50,552 nucleotides of DNA from NCBI RefSeq assembly GCF_014647215.1, contig NZ_BMOT01000015.1, positions 1-50,552 of the forward strand. Reading direction: 5' to 3'. The notes under the pieces were generated by a model, which saw only the letters and a list, made by a program, of their open reading frames with translations, was not told the origin of the DNA and did no database searches. This DNA comes from Shewanella aestuarii (lineage in GTDB: Bacteria > Pseudomonadota > Gammaproteobacteria > Enterobacterales > Shewanellaceae). Shown here in pieces: positions 36,582-46,545 of the stretch. Positions within the stretch are counted from its first letter, which is position 1; each line of letters begins with the position of its first letter. The translations under genes and the position numbers were made by a program.

Positions 36582-39500
36582 ATTGAGTCCTCAACTAGGT
36601 TACTGCTTGAAGCGAGACTTGGGTTACGAGGCGCCATAAACGCATCATTCAAGCTTTTACTAATGGTGGTTTTAGCCGCCGACATAGTGCAACTCAATCT
36701 GCCATCAGTATGGTATAGCGCCACATCAGCAGTGAGCGAACGACTACTGCTTTTTAGCACAGTTAATACGATGTAACCTTGATCACCTGATGCAAAAGGC
36801 GCATAGGTAGTCATTTCGCCAATGGTTGATGGCAAACTGGCGGCATCATGCTGAATACGCGCCCACACCAACATCGCCTGCAACAACAAATCTTCTGCGA
36901 AGGCCTGACTGCCGCCCAGTGTTAACTGAGGCGCAAAGCCTAAACAATCATTTGCGTTGATTGGCGGTAATTCAACTTGACACACGAGCTGCTGTTCATC
37001 AGCAATCAACACCTGCTTAATACCTTGCAGGCGAGGGCCATGAAATAAGCTGCCATTGGTATACAACTCAGTATCTGTGCTGATCACTCGGGCTTCACTG
37101 GCATATTGCTTTGCCGTATTCACAATACTTGGCAAAGTGTTAGACCCATTATCAAGATGGCGATGGCTTATCAGCCTAGCTTGATATTGTGGTCTTAAAA
37201 CACTGTCGCTGTTGTCGCTTTGCATTCTGCTGGCGATTAACGCGTGTAAACCTGAATCAGTTTGTGTCAGTGTTAACGTTAATACCTGCGGCTGAACTGT
37301 GTCGAATATGATGCCTTTGAGTAACTTATACTCTTGAACACACACAGGTTGACCACACAAACGTTGCGCGGTTTCACGCATCCACTGAATGGCACAGACT
37401 GTCGGCAGTACTGGATTGCCCGCGATGCAATGATCTTCAATAAAAGGCATTGCAAGCGGATCAAGTACACGTTCAACGGTATAAGTGTTATTCACACCCG
37501 TAAAAGATAGTGTCAGCGAACCCTCGGCAATAGGCGAAGAGTCCGCATTAAGCTTTTTTACAGCGGCACCTGATTTATCAGCATTGCTATTGTCTGAGCC
37601 TTGCATGTCTGAGCCAATCAGCAGTTGCACGCCGGATTCCGACAGCAGGCTGTGAGCAAACAGATTTGCACCTTTATCTAAAGGAATAACGTATACCCCG
37701 CGTTCAACAAACATTTTCTTTAATGCTGAACTGACCATGCCGCCGTCCCAAGGGCCCCAGTTAAAACTCATCACTTTAGCTTGCGGATAGGTTGCCGCTA
37801 GCTGCAGTGCTGTTTTGTTGAGGATCTCGTTTGACATTGAATAGTCACTTTGACCGGTATTGCCATAAAAGCCTGCAGCAGATGAGAACATCGCTACTAA
37901 CTTAAGTTGGCTAGCATCAATGGCATTGATTATTCCGGCAAAGCCAGACACTTTAGTGCCATACACTCGGCCTAATTCAGTGAGGGTTTTATCCTGAATA
38001 TGCTTATCAGCTAATACGCCAGCACCGTGAATAATACCGGTAATCGCTTTACCTGATGACTTTTCAAGATCGGCTAAGGTTTGCTTAATCGCTGCATCTG
38101 AACTGACGTCCATGCTGATATATTGCGCGCTTGCTCCAACTTCTTTAAAGGCTGCAAGTGAGCGGTCAATCTCTAAGCTACTGGTAATCGGCCACACGAG
38201 TGCATCAATTTGCTTTGGTGTTGGCTTGTTACCTTGCGATTGAATATAGGCAATAGCAGCGGCTTTTAACTCATTGGCTTTTTTACCTTGTGCCCATGCG
38301 GGGAGGTTGGCAGCCAAGTGCTCGCTACGTCCAGCAAGTATAAAGTGAGACTGGGTTTGCTTAGCTAACGTGAGCGCACATTCAAAGGTGACACCCTTTG
38401 CGCCACCGGTAACCAATACGCTATCTTCACGGTTTAAACGACTGGCTTGAAAGCGCGTTTTGGCGGTTGCGGTTGCCGTTAGCGTGTGACGACCTTGCTG
38501 ACTAATACCAATTTCGGTTGTTGAGGTATCAAGATCAAACAGTTCTGCCACGATAGCTTGGGCTAATTCGCTGGCTTCAAACTGCGGGGCAATGTCTAAT
38601 GCGCGGCAAAACACCTTTGGCCATTCATGGCTTAATGTTTTGCTTAAGCCAGAAAGTGCAGCCTGATTAAGCTCAGCAGTCATTAGCGCTTGGTTATCTA
38701 AGTAACCAAATCCACCGTCAATACGGCTAACCGTCATAAAGCTTACGCGCTCAGATTGAGATAACGCCTCAAAGCCTTTTTGCAAATGCTTAGCCATCAG
38801 GAAAGCTTGCTCAACGGCGTGAAAACCCGCATCACTTAATGGCAAAGATCCTTTCGCGGTAAGTTGCGGCTGTAAGTGAACAAAAGCGGCTATTTTGTGT
38901 TTTGCTGCAATTTGGCCAATCACTTTTGCAATAGCATCATCACTGACCTCAGTTAACACGAAGCTTGCTATCGCACTGCTTAATGGTGACTGCGTACTTG
39001 TGATGGTTTTTGGGCTTTGAATTACCGCGACGGTTAAGCCAGTTGCCACTAATTTTTCTGCTAATACGCCAGCATTATGACCATCATCATTGATGACGAT
39101 GCAGGCATCTTTAGAAAAACAGCCAACTAATTTATCCGCCGCTGGTAGCTTTTTTAGTGCGACTTCCTGATGAGGAGGAAGATCAGTAGTAAGCGTTGCC
39201 GCGGCTTGTGGAGCAACAGTTTGCGCAGCAGACTGGCTGGCTGTTGACGCGCTGCCCGCTGGCAACTTGCTGTTCATGTAAGCCACGATTTCACCCAGCG
39301 TACGACACTCGGCTAAATCTTCTGGGTTTAATTCAGGTAAGCCGGGTAACTCGTCTTGAACCGTGCCTAAAATTTCCACGCGCTTGATAGAGTCAATGCC
39401 AAGGTCTGCTTCCATATCCATGCTTAATTCAAGCATTTCAGTCGGGTAACCGGTTTTTTCAGCCACAACGGACATCATGGTGCTTTGTACCTGATGCGCG

Positions 39501-42500
39501 CTCAAGGCTGACTCTGCGCTCAAGCTGCTGTTTGCCGATACTGGCGCAGAAGCAACTGTTGCAGCAACTGAACTTGTGCCTGCTGCTGGCAACTTGCTGT
39601 TCATGTAAGCCACGATTTCACCCAGCGTACGACACTCGGCTAAATCTTCTGGGTTTAATTCTGGTAAGCCGGGTAACTCGTCTTGAACCGTGCCTAAAAT
39701 TTCCACACGCTTGATAGAGTCAATGCCAAGGTCTGCTTCCATATCCATGCTTAATTCAAGCATTTCTGTTGGGTAACCGGTTTTATCAGCCACAACAGAC
39801 ATCATGGTGCTTTGTACCTGATGCGCGCTCAAGCTGCTGTTTGCCGATACTGGCGTAGAAGCAACTGCTGCAACTGACGCAGCAACTGGGCTTGCGCCTG
39901 CGGCTGGTAACTTGCTGTTCATGTAAGCCACGATTTCACCCAGCGTACGACACTCGGCTAAATCTTCAGGGCTTAATTCAGGTAAGCCAGGTAACTCGTC
40001 TTGAACCGTGCCTAAAATTTCCACACGCTTGATTGAGTCAATGCCAAGGTCGGCTTCCATATCCATGCTTAATTCAAGCATTTCAGTTGGGTAACCGGTT
40101 TTATCAGCCACAACAGACATCATGGTGCTTTGTACCTGATGCGCGCTCAAGGCTGACTCTGCGCTCAAGCTGCTGTTTGCCGATACTGGCGTAGAAGCAA
40201 CTGTAGCTGCAACTGACGCAGCGACTGGGCTTGCGCCTGCAGCTGGCAACTTGCTGTTCATGTAATCAACGATTTCACCCAGCGTACGACACTCGGCTAA
40301 ATCTTCTGGGCTTAATTCAGGTAAGCCAGGTAACTCGTCTTGAACCGTGCCTAAAATTTCCACACGCTTGATTGAGTCAATGCCAAGATCTGCTTCCATA
40401 TCCATGCTTAATTCAAGCATTTCTGTTGGGTAACCGGTTTTTTCAGCCACGACTGACATCATGGTGCTTTGTACCTGATGCGCGCTCAAGGCTGACTCTG
40501 CGCTCAAGCTGCTGTTTGCCGATACTGGCGCAGAAGCAACTGTAGCAGCAACTGGGCTTGCGCCTGCGGCTGGCAATTTGCTGTTCATGTAATCAACGAT
40601 TTCACCCAGCGTACGACACTCGGCTAAATCTTCAGGGCTTAATTCAGGTAAGCCGGGTAACTCATCTTGAACCGTGCCTAAAATTTCCACGCGCTTGATT
40701 GAGTCAATGCCAAGGTCTGCTTCCATATCCATGCTTAATTCAAGCATTTCTGTTGGGTAACCGGTTTTTTCAGCGACCACGTCTAACATGGTGTTGAGTA
40801 CTTTATCTGCGCTTAGGCCAGCACTCACAGCCACCGGAGCTACCGCTACAGGTGCTGCTGCAACAGGTGCCACGGCTTTAATTGGTGCGACTTGAGGTGC
40901 TGGTGCTGACATAGCGACAGCTTGCTGCGGCGCGGGTGCAACACGATGTTGTACCGCAGGCTGAGCTACAGCAGCTTGAGCAGCAATAGCTTGAACTGGC
41001 TGCTGCACAGGTGCTTGAGTCACAACGGGCGCAGTGTAAGTATGTTGAGCCATCGCAACAGGCGCTTGTCCTGTTAACATGGCTAATGCACTTTGGTTAG
41101 ATTGCGCTTGCTGCTCAAGGAACAAGGTATGACTTTGTAAAGTCTGAGCCTGATGCTGGTGGAATTGTGCCATTGATTGCTGCAAGCTGTCTGGAATCGC
41201 TAAACCCGACGCCGCCATTTGGGTTTGCGCCGCCATGAGCGTGGCAAAAGTGTCGCCATATTGCTGAGGAATGGCTAAAAATTGTTGATGCAATTGCGCG
41301 GTTTGCTCTTGTGCGGCAAAAAATGCGCTAATGCTGTCAGTATTTACCGCAGCTGAGTTGGTTTGCGTAATAGCTGGGCGGCTAACAGGCGCATTGTTTG
41401 CTGTTGATGGCACAGCACCTGCTTGTGGTACTTCAATATATTCAGTTTTTATCACTTCTTTTTCCACTATCTTCTCAACAATTTTTTCGACTGGCACTTC
41501 AACCTTCACTTCAATTTGCTTAGGCGCAACTTGACCGGTTTCTAACGACTTCTGCATTTTAGCTTTGGTCGCTGGGCTGATGAAGTTGGTGGCGGTGAGC
41601 TTGACATTCATTGGCGATGATTTGGCTAATTCCGCAATCGGCGCTTGATACGGGTCAACCTCGGCTAATGCCACACCTAACACCGCAAGTTGCATAGCTG
41701 CTTGACGCAGTTGTGTATCGCTGTTTCCTTTCGGGTTTGGATTAAGGCTAACCACACTGACAGCATCGCTTTGATTGCCTAAGGTGCCTTCAACCAGTTT
41801 TTGGAGAATGTTTTTCGGACCAAACTCAACAAACACTCGAGCACCTGCATCGTACATAGCTTTAAGCTGGTCGCTAAAACGCACTGACTGCAACATATGT
41901 TCACTAAAGGCGCTTTGAATGGCTTTAGGATCTTTTGGATGCAACTGACCTGTGCCATTGGCATACAGGCTGACTTTAGGCTTAGCAAATTTCACTTTGC
42001 TGATAGCTTTTGCAAACGGCACCTGGGCATGGGCCACCAGTGGTGTATGGAACGCGCCCGACACAGGTAACGCAATGGCTTTGAAGCCCAATGACTGAAT
42101 GGCCTTGGCGGCATCCGCAGTCGTATTGGTTGGGCCTGCAATCACTAATTGAGTCGGTGAGTTGTAGTTTGCTACCTTGACGCCGTCAAAGTCTTTAATA
42201 CAAAGCTCAAGTTTATCAATGTGGGTGGTATCAGTGCTCGCTGGCAGGATCACAGCATACATAGCGCCGGCATCTTGATCTTTAGGCGTTGCCGCCATTG
42301 ATTGGCCGCGGGCAAAGGCTAGCTGATAATAATCTTCAGTGCTAATCACTCCCGCCGCGCATAATGCTGACAGTTCACCAAAACTGTGGCCAGCAACCAT
42401 ATCGGCTTTAAAGCCAGCCTGACTCAGTAATTGATATTGTCCCATACTCACGGCACCAATCGCGCTTTGCGCATTGGCTGTATTGGTCAAATCCGCTTGT

Positions 42501-44482
42501 TGCGCTGCGATATCATCAGCTTCAAAGGCGGGGATAGGGAACAAAACTTGCGATAATAGTGTTTGCTTGTGCTTGGCAAACACCTTATCGGCTAGCATTA
42601 ACTGCTGACGCATTTCAGGGTAATGACACGCCAGATCGATACCCATATTAACGTATTGTGAGCCTTGACCCGCAAATAATGCCGCCACTTTTACCTTGGC
42701 ATCGGTTGTTACCAATGCGTGATGACGGAAACTGGTGCCAGACGGTAATTGCCATGCATCGCTGCTATTGCTAGCTAACTGGGCAATGGCTTGAGTCAGT
42801 TGGGTAACCAATTCAGTTAATGAACTCACTACCATACCAATACGTGCAGCTTTGCTATCAATAGCGCTAATGGCAAAGCGTTTGGCTAACTTAGCCAATT
42901 CAATTTCAACCATGTTAGGCGAGCTAACGTTTAAGCTTTGTACTTCATTGAGTAACTGATTTAATTCAGTCGCAAGCGCGGCTTTATTACTGGCGCTAAT
43001 CAATAAACTTTGTGCCACGGCACGCTGACGGTATTTAGCATCACGTTGATGGTCTTGAGTGTATTCTTCAAGTACCACGTGGAAGTTAGTACCACCAAAA
43101 CCAAATGAGCTAATACCTGCGCGACGAGGAGTATCATCAGCACGGGGTAACCAAGGGCGGGTTTCAGTATTAAGGTAAAAAGGTGAGTCATCTATGCCCA
43201 ATTTAGGGTTAGGTTTACTCACATTAATGGTTGGCGGTAGCACTTTATGGTGCAGTGCCAATGCCGCTTTAATCACACCGGCTGTCCCCGCAGTGGATTT
43301 TGTGTGACCCACCTGAGATTTAACTGACCCGAGTGCAATGTGTTGCTTGGTATCATTACCTTCAGCAAACACTGACTTCAAGCCGTTAAACTCGGCAACA
43401 TCACCCGCGGCCGTACCTGTACCGTGCGCTTCAATCAAGCCAATGGTGTGCGGTTCAAATCCAGCATCATCATAGGCACGCTTTAATGCTTTTGCTTGTC
43501 CTTCAGGGCGTGGGGCGTAAATACTTTTAAATTTACCATCAGATGAGGCACCAACCCCTTTAATGACCGCATAAATACGGTCACCATCACGCTCGGCATC
43601 TTCAAGACGTTTCAGCGCCACCATGCCAATACCTTCACCAATCATCATGCCTTTTGAATCGATATCAAAAGGTTGGATGGTTTCGTTGGTGGTAAATGCC
43701 GGTGTTTTAGAGAAACTCATATACATAGATGGCGAGTTATCAGTACACACACCACCGGTGATCATCATGTCGCTACGACATTCGGTTAATTCAGTCAGTG
43801 CCATACGCAATGCAGCTAAAGAGCCAGCACATGCGGCGTCGACCACACAGTTCATTCCGCCTAAATCAAAACGGTTTGCGATACGGCCAGCAATCACGTT
43901 ACCTAATGAACCAGGGAACGAGTTTTCTTCCCAGTGAACATATTGGTCTTGAAACTTTTTGATGAGCATTTCAGTATCAGCATCACTCAGTCCGCTGCTT
44001 TTGAATACTTTTTTAAGTACAGGGTATTGTAAACGACCACTTAAACTGTGATTCAGTTTCTGACCACCGCCCACGCCCAAGGTAATGCCAATACGGTCAG
44101 TGTCATAATCTGCACCCACGCCAGCATCGGCTAATACTTCTTTGGCCACAATCAGCGACAGCAATTGTGATGAATCCGTTAATTCAAGGATGTTTGGTGG
44201 TAGGCCAAACTCCATTGGGTTGAAGTCAACCTCAGGTAAAAAACCACCGCGTTTACAGTAGCTTTTGTCCGGCGCAGATTTATCTGCGTCGTAATAATCT
44301 TCAATACGCCAATGAGTGTCAGGCACTTCGGTAATAGCGTCGATTTTCTCGCTGATTAAATCCCAAAATTTATTTAAATAACGAGAATTAGCAAAAATGC
44401 TGGCCATGCCAACAATTGCAACAGGCATATCTTTTAAACGCTTATTAAGACGTTTATCGGTATTTTTTTTGGATTGGCTCAT
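36578..44482 (-). CDS. pfaA: PfaA, EPA synthase main subunit (KS-MAT-5xACP-KR-DH)
   Basis: A 2634-residue megasynthase. The ketosynthase has Cys218 (DAACAGS), His353 (HGTGTAAGD) and His393 (VKSQVGHT). The malonyl-CoA acyltransferase has GHSFGE with Ser700. A Gln/Ala/Pro-rich linker leads to five tandem acyl carrier domains, each with LGIDSIKR carrying the phosphopantetheine serine. A ketoreductase has VLVTGGAKGVTFECAL and SSAAGFYGNTGQSDY, and a C-terminal hotdog dehydratase-like domain has EDHCIAGNPVLP. The carriers need activation by PfaE, which is not in this window. The start overlaps the pfaR stop by 4 nt. Confidence 0.98.
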   Translation of the reverse strand: MSQSKKNTDKRLNKRLKDMPVAIVGMASIFANSRYLNKFWDLISEKIDAITEVPDTHWRIEDYYDADKSAPDKSYCKRGGFLPEVDFNPMEFGLPPNILELTDSSQLLSLIVAKEVLADAGVGADYDTDRIGITLGVGGGQKLNHSLSGRLQYPVLKKVFKSSGLSDADTEMLIKKFQDQYVHWEENSFPGSLGNVIAGRIANRFDLGGMNCVVDAACAGSLAALRMALTELTECRSDMMITGGVCTDNSPSMYMSFSKTPAFTTNETIQPFDIDSKGMMIGEGIGMVALKRLEDAERDGDRIYAVIKGVGASSDGKFKSIYAPRPEGQAKALKRAYDDAGFEPHTIGLIEAHGTGTAAGDVAEFNGLKSVFAEGNDTKQHIALGSVKSQVGHTKSTAGTAGVIKAALALHHKVLPPTINVSKPNPKLGIDDSPFYLNTETRPWLPRADDTPRRAGISSFGFGGTNFHVVLEEYTQDHQRDAKYRQRAVAQSLLISASNKAALATELNQLLNEVQSLNVSSPNMVEIELAKLAKRFAISAIDSKAARIGMVVSSLTELVTQLTQAIAQLASNSSDAWQLPSGTSFRHHALVTTDAKVKVAALFAGQGSQYVNMGIDLACHYPEMRQQLMLADKVFAKHKQTLLSQVLFPIPAFEADDIAAQQADLTNTANAQSAIGAVSMGQYQLLSQAGFKADMVAGHSFGELSALCAAGVISTEDYYQLAFARGQSMAATPKDQDAGAMYAVILPASTDTTHIDKLELCIKDFDGVKVANYNSPTQLVIAGPTNTTADAAKAIQSLGFKAIALPVSGAFHTPLVAHAQVPFAKAISKVKFAKPKVSLYANGTGQLHPKDPKAIQSAFSEHMLQSVRFSDQLKAMYDAGARVFVEFGPKNILQKLVEGTLGNQSDAVSVVSLNPNPKGNSDTQLRQAAMQLAVLGVALAEVDPYQAPIAELAKSSPMNVKLTATNFISPATKAKMQKSLETGQVAPKQIEVKVEVPVEKIVEKIVEKEVIKTEYIEVPQAGAVPSTANNAPVSRPAITQTNSAAVNTDSISAFFAAQEQTAQLHQQFLAIPQQYGDTFATLMAAQTQMAASGLAIPDSLQQSMAQFHQHQAQTLQSHTLFLEQQAQSNQSALAMLTGQAPVAMAQHTYTAPVVTQAPVQQPVQAIAAQAAVAQPAVQHRVAPAPQQAVAMSAPAPQVAPIKAVAPVAAAPVAVAPVAVSAGLSADKVLNTMLDVVAEKTGYPTEMLELSMDMEADLGIDSIKRVEILGTVQDELPGLPELSPEDLAECRTLGEIVDYMNSKLPAAGASPVAATVASAPVSANSSLSAESALSAHQVQSTMMSVVAEKTGYPTEMLELSMDMEADLGIDSIKRVEILGTVQDELPGLPELSPEDLAECRTLGEIVDYMNSKLPAAGASPVAASVAATVASTPVSANSSLSAESALSAHQVQSTMMSVVADKTGYPTEMLELSMDMEADLGIDSIKRVEILGTVQDELPGLPELSPEDLAECRTLGEIVAYMNSKLPAAGASPVAASVAAVASTPVSANSSLSAHQVQSTMMSVVADKTGYPTEMLELSMDMEADLGIDSIKRVEILGTVQDELPGLPELNPEDLAECRTLGEIVAYMNSKLPAAGTSSVAATVASAPVSANSSLSAESALSAHQVQSTMMSVVAEKTGYPTEMLELSMDMEADLGIDSIKRVEILGTVQDELPGLPELNPEDLAECRTLGEIVAYMNSKLPAGSASTASQSAAQTVAPQAAATLTTDLPPHQEVALKKLPAADKLVGCFSKDACIVINDDGHNAGVLAEKLVATGLTVAVIQSPKTITSTQSPLSSAIASFVLTEVSDDAIAKVIGQIAAKHKIAAFVHLQPQLTAKGSLPLSDAGFHAVEQAFLMAKHLQKGFEALSQSERVSFMTVSRIDGGFGYLDNQALMTAELNQAALSGLSKTLSHEWPKVFCRALDIAPQFEASELAQAIVAELFDLDTSTTEIGISQQGRHTLTATATAKTRFQASRLNREDSVLVTGGAKGVTFECALTLAKQTQSHFILAGRSEHLAANLPAWAQGKKANELKAAAIAYIQSQGNKPTPKQIDALVWPITSSLEIDRSLAAFKEVGASAQYISMDVSSDAAIKQTLADLEKSSGKAITGIIHGAGVLADKHIQDKTLTELGRVYGTKVSGFAGIINAIDASQLKLVAMFSSAAGFYGNTGQSDYSMSNEILNKTALQLAATYPQAKVMSFNWGPWDGGMVSSALKKMFVERGVYVIPLDKGANLFAHSLLSESGVQLLIGSDMQGSDNSNADKSGAAVKKLNADSSPIAEGSLTLSFTGVNNTYTVERVLDPLAMPFIEDHCIAGNPVLPTVCAIQWMRETAQRLCGQPVCVQEYKLLKGIIFDTVQPQVLTLTLTQTDSGLHALIASRMQSDNSDSVLRPQYQARLISHRHLDNGSNTLPSIVNTAKQYASEARVISTDTELYTNGSLFHGPRLQGIKQVLIADEQQLVCQVELPPINANDCLGFAPQLTLGGSQAFAEDLLLQAMLVWARIQHDAASLPSTIGEMTTYAPFASGDQGYIVLTVLKSSSRSLTADVALYHTDGRLSCTMSAAKTTISKSLNDAFMAPRNPSLASSSNLVEDSI
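39245..40800 (-). repeat. five tandem ACP-coding repeats inside pfaA
   Basis: The stretch encoding LGIDSIKR recurs five times; its CAATGCC core (plus strand) begins at 39394, 39721, 40039, 40378 and 40705, so the period is 318-339 bp. The domain part is nearly identical at the DNA level, while the Ala/Ser/Pro linkers differ in length. Near-identity at synonymous sites suggests recombination keeps the copies alike and that copy number can change. Assembly with short reads may miscount them. Confidence 0.93.
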
Positions 44483-45351
44483 TGTGAGTCTCCGTTTGAT
44501 GACACTGGGGGAGTCATCTGATGTAGGGATCCAGCTGCGTTAGGTTGAACATTTTTAGGTTTAGCAACTGATAAACTTGCTCCAGGAAATCGAGCAAGAA
44601 AACTGTGATAGTTGCGCACAAGCAACTTTCGTAAATGAAATGGACCGTGTTTTAAAACGTGTGCCATGTAGCGATTGCTCGCCTGAGCATGGCTATCTTG
44701 ATAAATATCTAAGTAAACCCAATCAGATTTAAAGTCGACCCCCAAAAGCACTGAGTAAGCTTGGTGTTCGGTCAGTTTTGGCGGAATACTGAGCGAAACC
44801 ACTTGCACTACATTTTCAGGATCAGGGCTGGGTAACGCTAAGGTGTCGGCTAAGGTTTGTGGGTTTACGGTATAGGTTTGAATGTTTGCTCCCTGAGTGA
44901 CAGGGAGCTGATTGAAGAATTTTTCAGGCACGAAAGGGCTGTCAAATTCATCAAGTTTAGAGACCCCAAAGCGCTTTAAACATCGGGCTAAGCCTGAGCG
45001 TGACACATTGGGATTAATAAATTCTTGAGTGACTTTTAATAGTCTATCTAAGGGCATTTTTAATTGATAACGCAAACCCAACATCACGTATTCTTCCATC
45101 GGTGACAAGGTGGTATTGAGTTTGTGAGGGGTATTGGGGGTGTTATCAATGGAGTCGCGTTTGCGCCACTTGCGAACAGTAGCTTCACTAATATTGAGGA
45201 TTTTAGATAACTGACTCACGCTTAAATCAGATTCTTGAATAAACTGACGCATCTCAGGCGTGGTGGTCGCATTACGATGGTTAACCGTTTTTTTACCCGC
45301 TATCTCATCTGTTTTTGCTATGTCTGTTAGCTTATTAGTCTTTTGGGTCAT
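44479..45351 (-). CDS. pfaR: PfaR, transcriptional regulator of the EPA operon
   Basis: A 290-residue protein encoded first in the EPA operon. Residues 42-66 form a helix-turn-helix (DLSVSQLSKILNISEATVRKW). A second part (about 90-133) with LRYQLKMPLDRLLK and NPNVSRSGLARCLKRFG resembles the second HTH of IS481-type transposases. Residues about 198-250 (VLLGVDFKSDWVYLDIY, KHGPFHLRKLLVRN) look like a remnant of the integrase core with its acidic residues lost. PfaR has been reported as a positive regulator of pfa genes in Shewanella. ATG 45351 has a weak ribosome-binding site. The pfaA start overlaps its stop. Confidence 0.9.
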   Translation of the reverse strand: MTQKTNKLTDIAKTDEIAGKKTVNHRNATTTPEMRQFIQESDLSVSQLSKILNISEATVRKWRKRDSIDNTPNTPHKLNTTLSPMEEYVMLGLRYQLKMPLDRLLKVTQEFINPNVSRSGLARCLKRFGVSKLDEFDSPFVPEKFFNQLPVTQGANIQTYTVNPQTLADTLALPSPDPENVVQVVSLSIPPKLTEHQAYSVLLGVDFKSDWVYLDIYQDSHAQASNRYMAHVLKHGPFHLRKLLVRNYHSFLARFPGASLSVAKPKNVQPNAAGSLHQMTPPVSSNGDSQ

Positions 45352-45542
45352 CGAGACAGCATATCCGAATAATCTACTGGGACTGCTGGGTCACTCAAGC
45401 GCTGACCAAGCGTTAAATCCACTTAAATATAGTAAGAGCATGCAGACTACCTGAGGTTTCGCTTCGATACAATCACCCGAAACTAAAAACTGTGATCTAG
45501 AAGATTAAACAATGTAAATGTTAGTGTGCGATTTGGTTTTAT
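45352..45542. other. pfaR upstream region, expected EPA operon promoter
   Basis: The 190 bp between pfaR and the integrase gene must carry the EPA operon promoter and the end of intI. A possible -10 TATATT is at about 45426-45431 on the minus strand, but no convincing -35 was seen. TGTGATCTAGA near 45491 is only half of a CRP site. No T-run terminator for intI was found, so integrase transcripts could read into pfaR. Confidence 0.4.
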
Positions 45543-46505
45543 TTACCTTATGTAGTCCATCGGGCTGACAATACCGGTTTGATGTAAGCCAGCAACATGG
45601 GTATAGATTTGTGTTGTTTTTACATCATTATGACCCAGTAGCTCTTGTACGGTTCTGATATCATGGCCGCGTCTGAGTAGGTTTGTTGCAAAAGAATGCC
45701 TGAACGTATGGGCTGTCACCCGTTTGGTAATTGATGTTTGGCTAAGCGCTTTTTGTAATGCTTTTCTAAACGTTGTGGGATCAATGTGATGCCTGCAAAT
45801 ATAGCCATTTACGGGATGCAAAACGCAATGTATCGAGGGGAAAAGATATTGCCAATGAAATAACTTAGCACTAGTGCCAAATTTTTTTATCAGGCTAGAC
45901 GGTAATGATGCCATGCCTAACCCCTTATTTAAGTCTGTTAAATGCGTTTGGCGTACGTGACTCATTTGCTTATCGATTAACTCATTAGCCATTTGCGGTA
46001 AAATGCACACGCGATCTTTTTTACCTTTTCCTCGGTAAATAAACAGGGTCTGATTTTGAGTATCAATATCTTTTATGCGTAAGGTCAATGCCTCTGTAAG
46101 CCTAAGCCCAGCACCATAAAGTAAGATGCCTAGAAGTTTATATTTTCCTGTTAAGCGTTCGATAATTAACTTTGCCTCAGAATCGTCAAGCACTTGGGGG
46201 ATTCTGCTGGGCGGTTTTGCATAAGGGAATTGCAAATCATCGGTGTTAATTGCAAGCACATGTTTGAACGCAAAAACAAGTGCGCACAGTGCCTGTTGCT
46301 GGGTACTGCTGGACACTTGTTTTCTGTTAGCAAGAAAAGTCAGAAATTGTTCAATATGTAATGGTGTAATTTGTTTGGCCGAGGAAAATTTAAAGTGCCG
46401 AATAAAGTAACGGTTCCAATACAAATATGATTTCTCAGTTTGATAACTGTAATGGCGCACTCTTATTTGTTCTCTAATCGAGCCTAAATAACCGATGTTT
46501 TTCAT
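45543..46505 (-). CDS. intI: integron integrase IntI
   Basis: A tyrosine recombinase of 320 residues with the full catalytic set: Arg135 (GAGLRLTEALTLR), Lys161, His266 and Arg269 (HTFRHSF), His292 (LLGHNDVKTT) and Tyr301. Between the catalytic boxes is the integron-specific extra helix region (about 225-250: CVLHPVNGYICRHHIDPTTF), which separates IntI from XerC/XerD. It excises and inserts cassettes at attC and attI. It is transcribed away from the cassettes, as usual, and is preceded by a LexA box at 46530. The frame is intact. AGG lies 8 nt ahead of ATG 46505. The chromosomal type (Shewanella/Vibrio) is likely, since no Tn402 or class 1 parts are seen. Confidence 0.95.
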   Translation of the reverse strand: MKNIGYLGSIREQIRVRHYSYQTEKSYLYWNRYFIRHFKFSSAKQITPLHIEQFLTFLANRKQVSSSTQQQALCALVFAFKHVLAINTDDLQFPYAKPPSRIPQVLDDSEAKLIIERLTGKYKLLGILLYGAGLRLTEALTLRIKDIDTQNQTLFIYRGKGKKDRVCILPQMANELIDKQMSHVRQTHLTDLNKGLGMASLPSSLIKKFGTSAKLFHWQYLFPSIHCVLHPVNGYICRHHIDPTTFRKALQKALSQTSITKRVTAHTFRHSFATNLLRRGHDIRTVQELLGHNDVKTTQIYTHVAGLHQTGIVSPMDYIR

Positions 46506-46529
46506 AAATTCGCCTGATTTTGTTTATAA

Positions 46530-46545
46530 CTGTATATTTATACAG
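46530..46545 (-). promoter_or_regulatory. LexA (SOS) box of intI
   Basis: CTGTATATTTATACAG is a perfect CTGT-N8-ACAG site, 25 bp upstream of the integrase start and within its expected promoter (TTATAA sequences flank it). SOS control of integron integrases is established in Vibrio and class 1 integrons, so cassette shuffling is predicted to rise with DNA damage. Confidence 0.88.

Noticed and set aside
39196..39714. Two similar plus-strand frames opposite the pfaA ACP repeats
   Set aside because: Their likeness to each other comes only from the ACP repeats on the other strand.
26982..45351. pfaE (phosphopantetheinyl transferase) within or beside the operon
   Set aside because: No frame with the Sfp-type motif was found in the window; in Shewanella it is normally at another locus.
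45488..45510. CRP-like TGTGATCTAGA upstream of pfaR
   Set aside because: Only one half-site fits; the second half (AGATTA) does not match TCACA.
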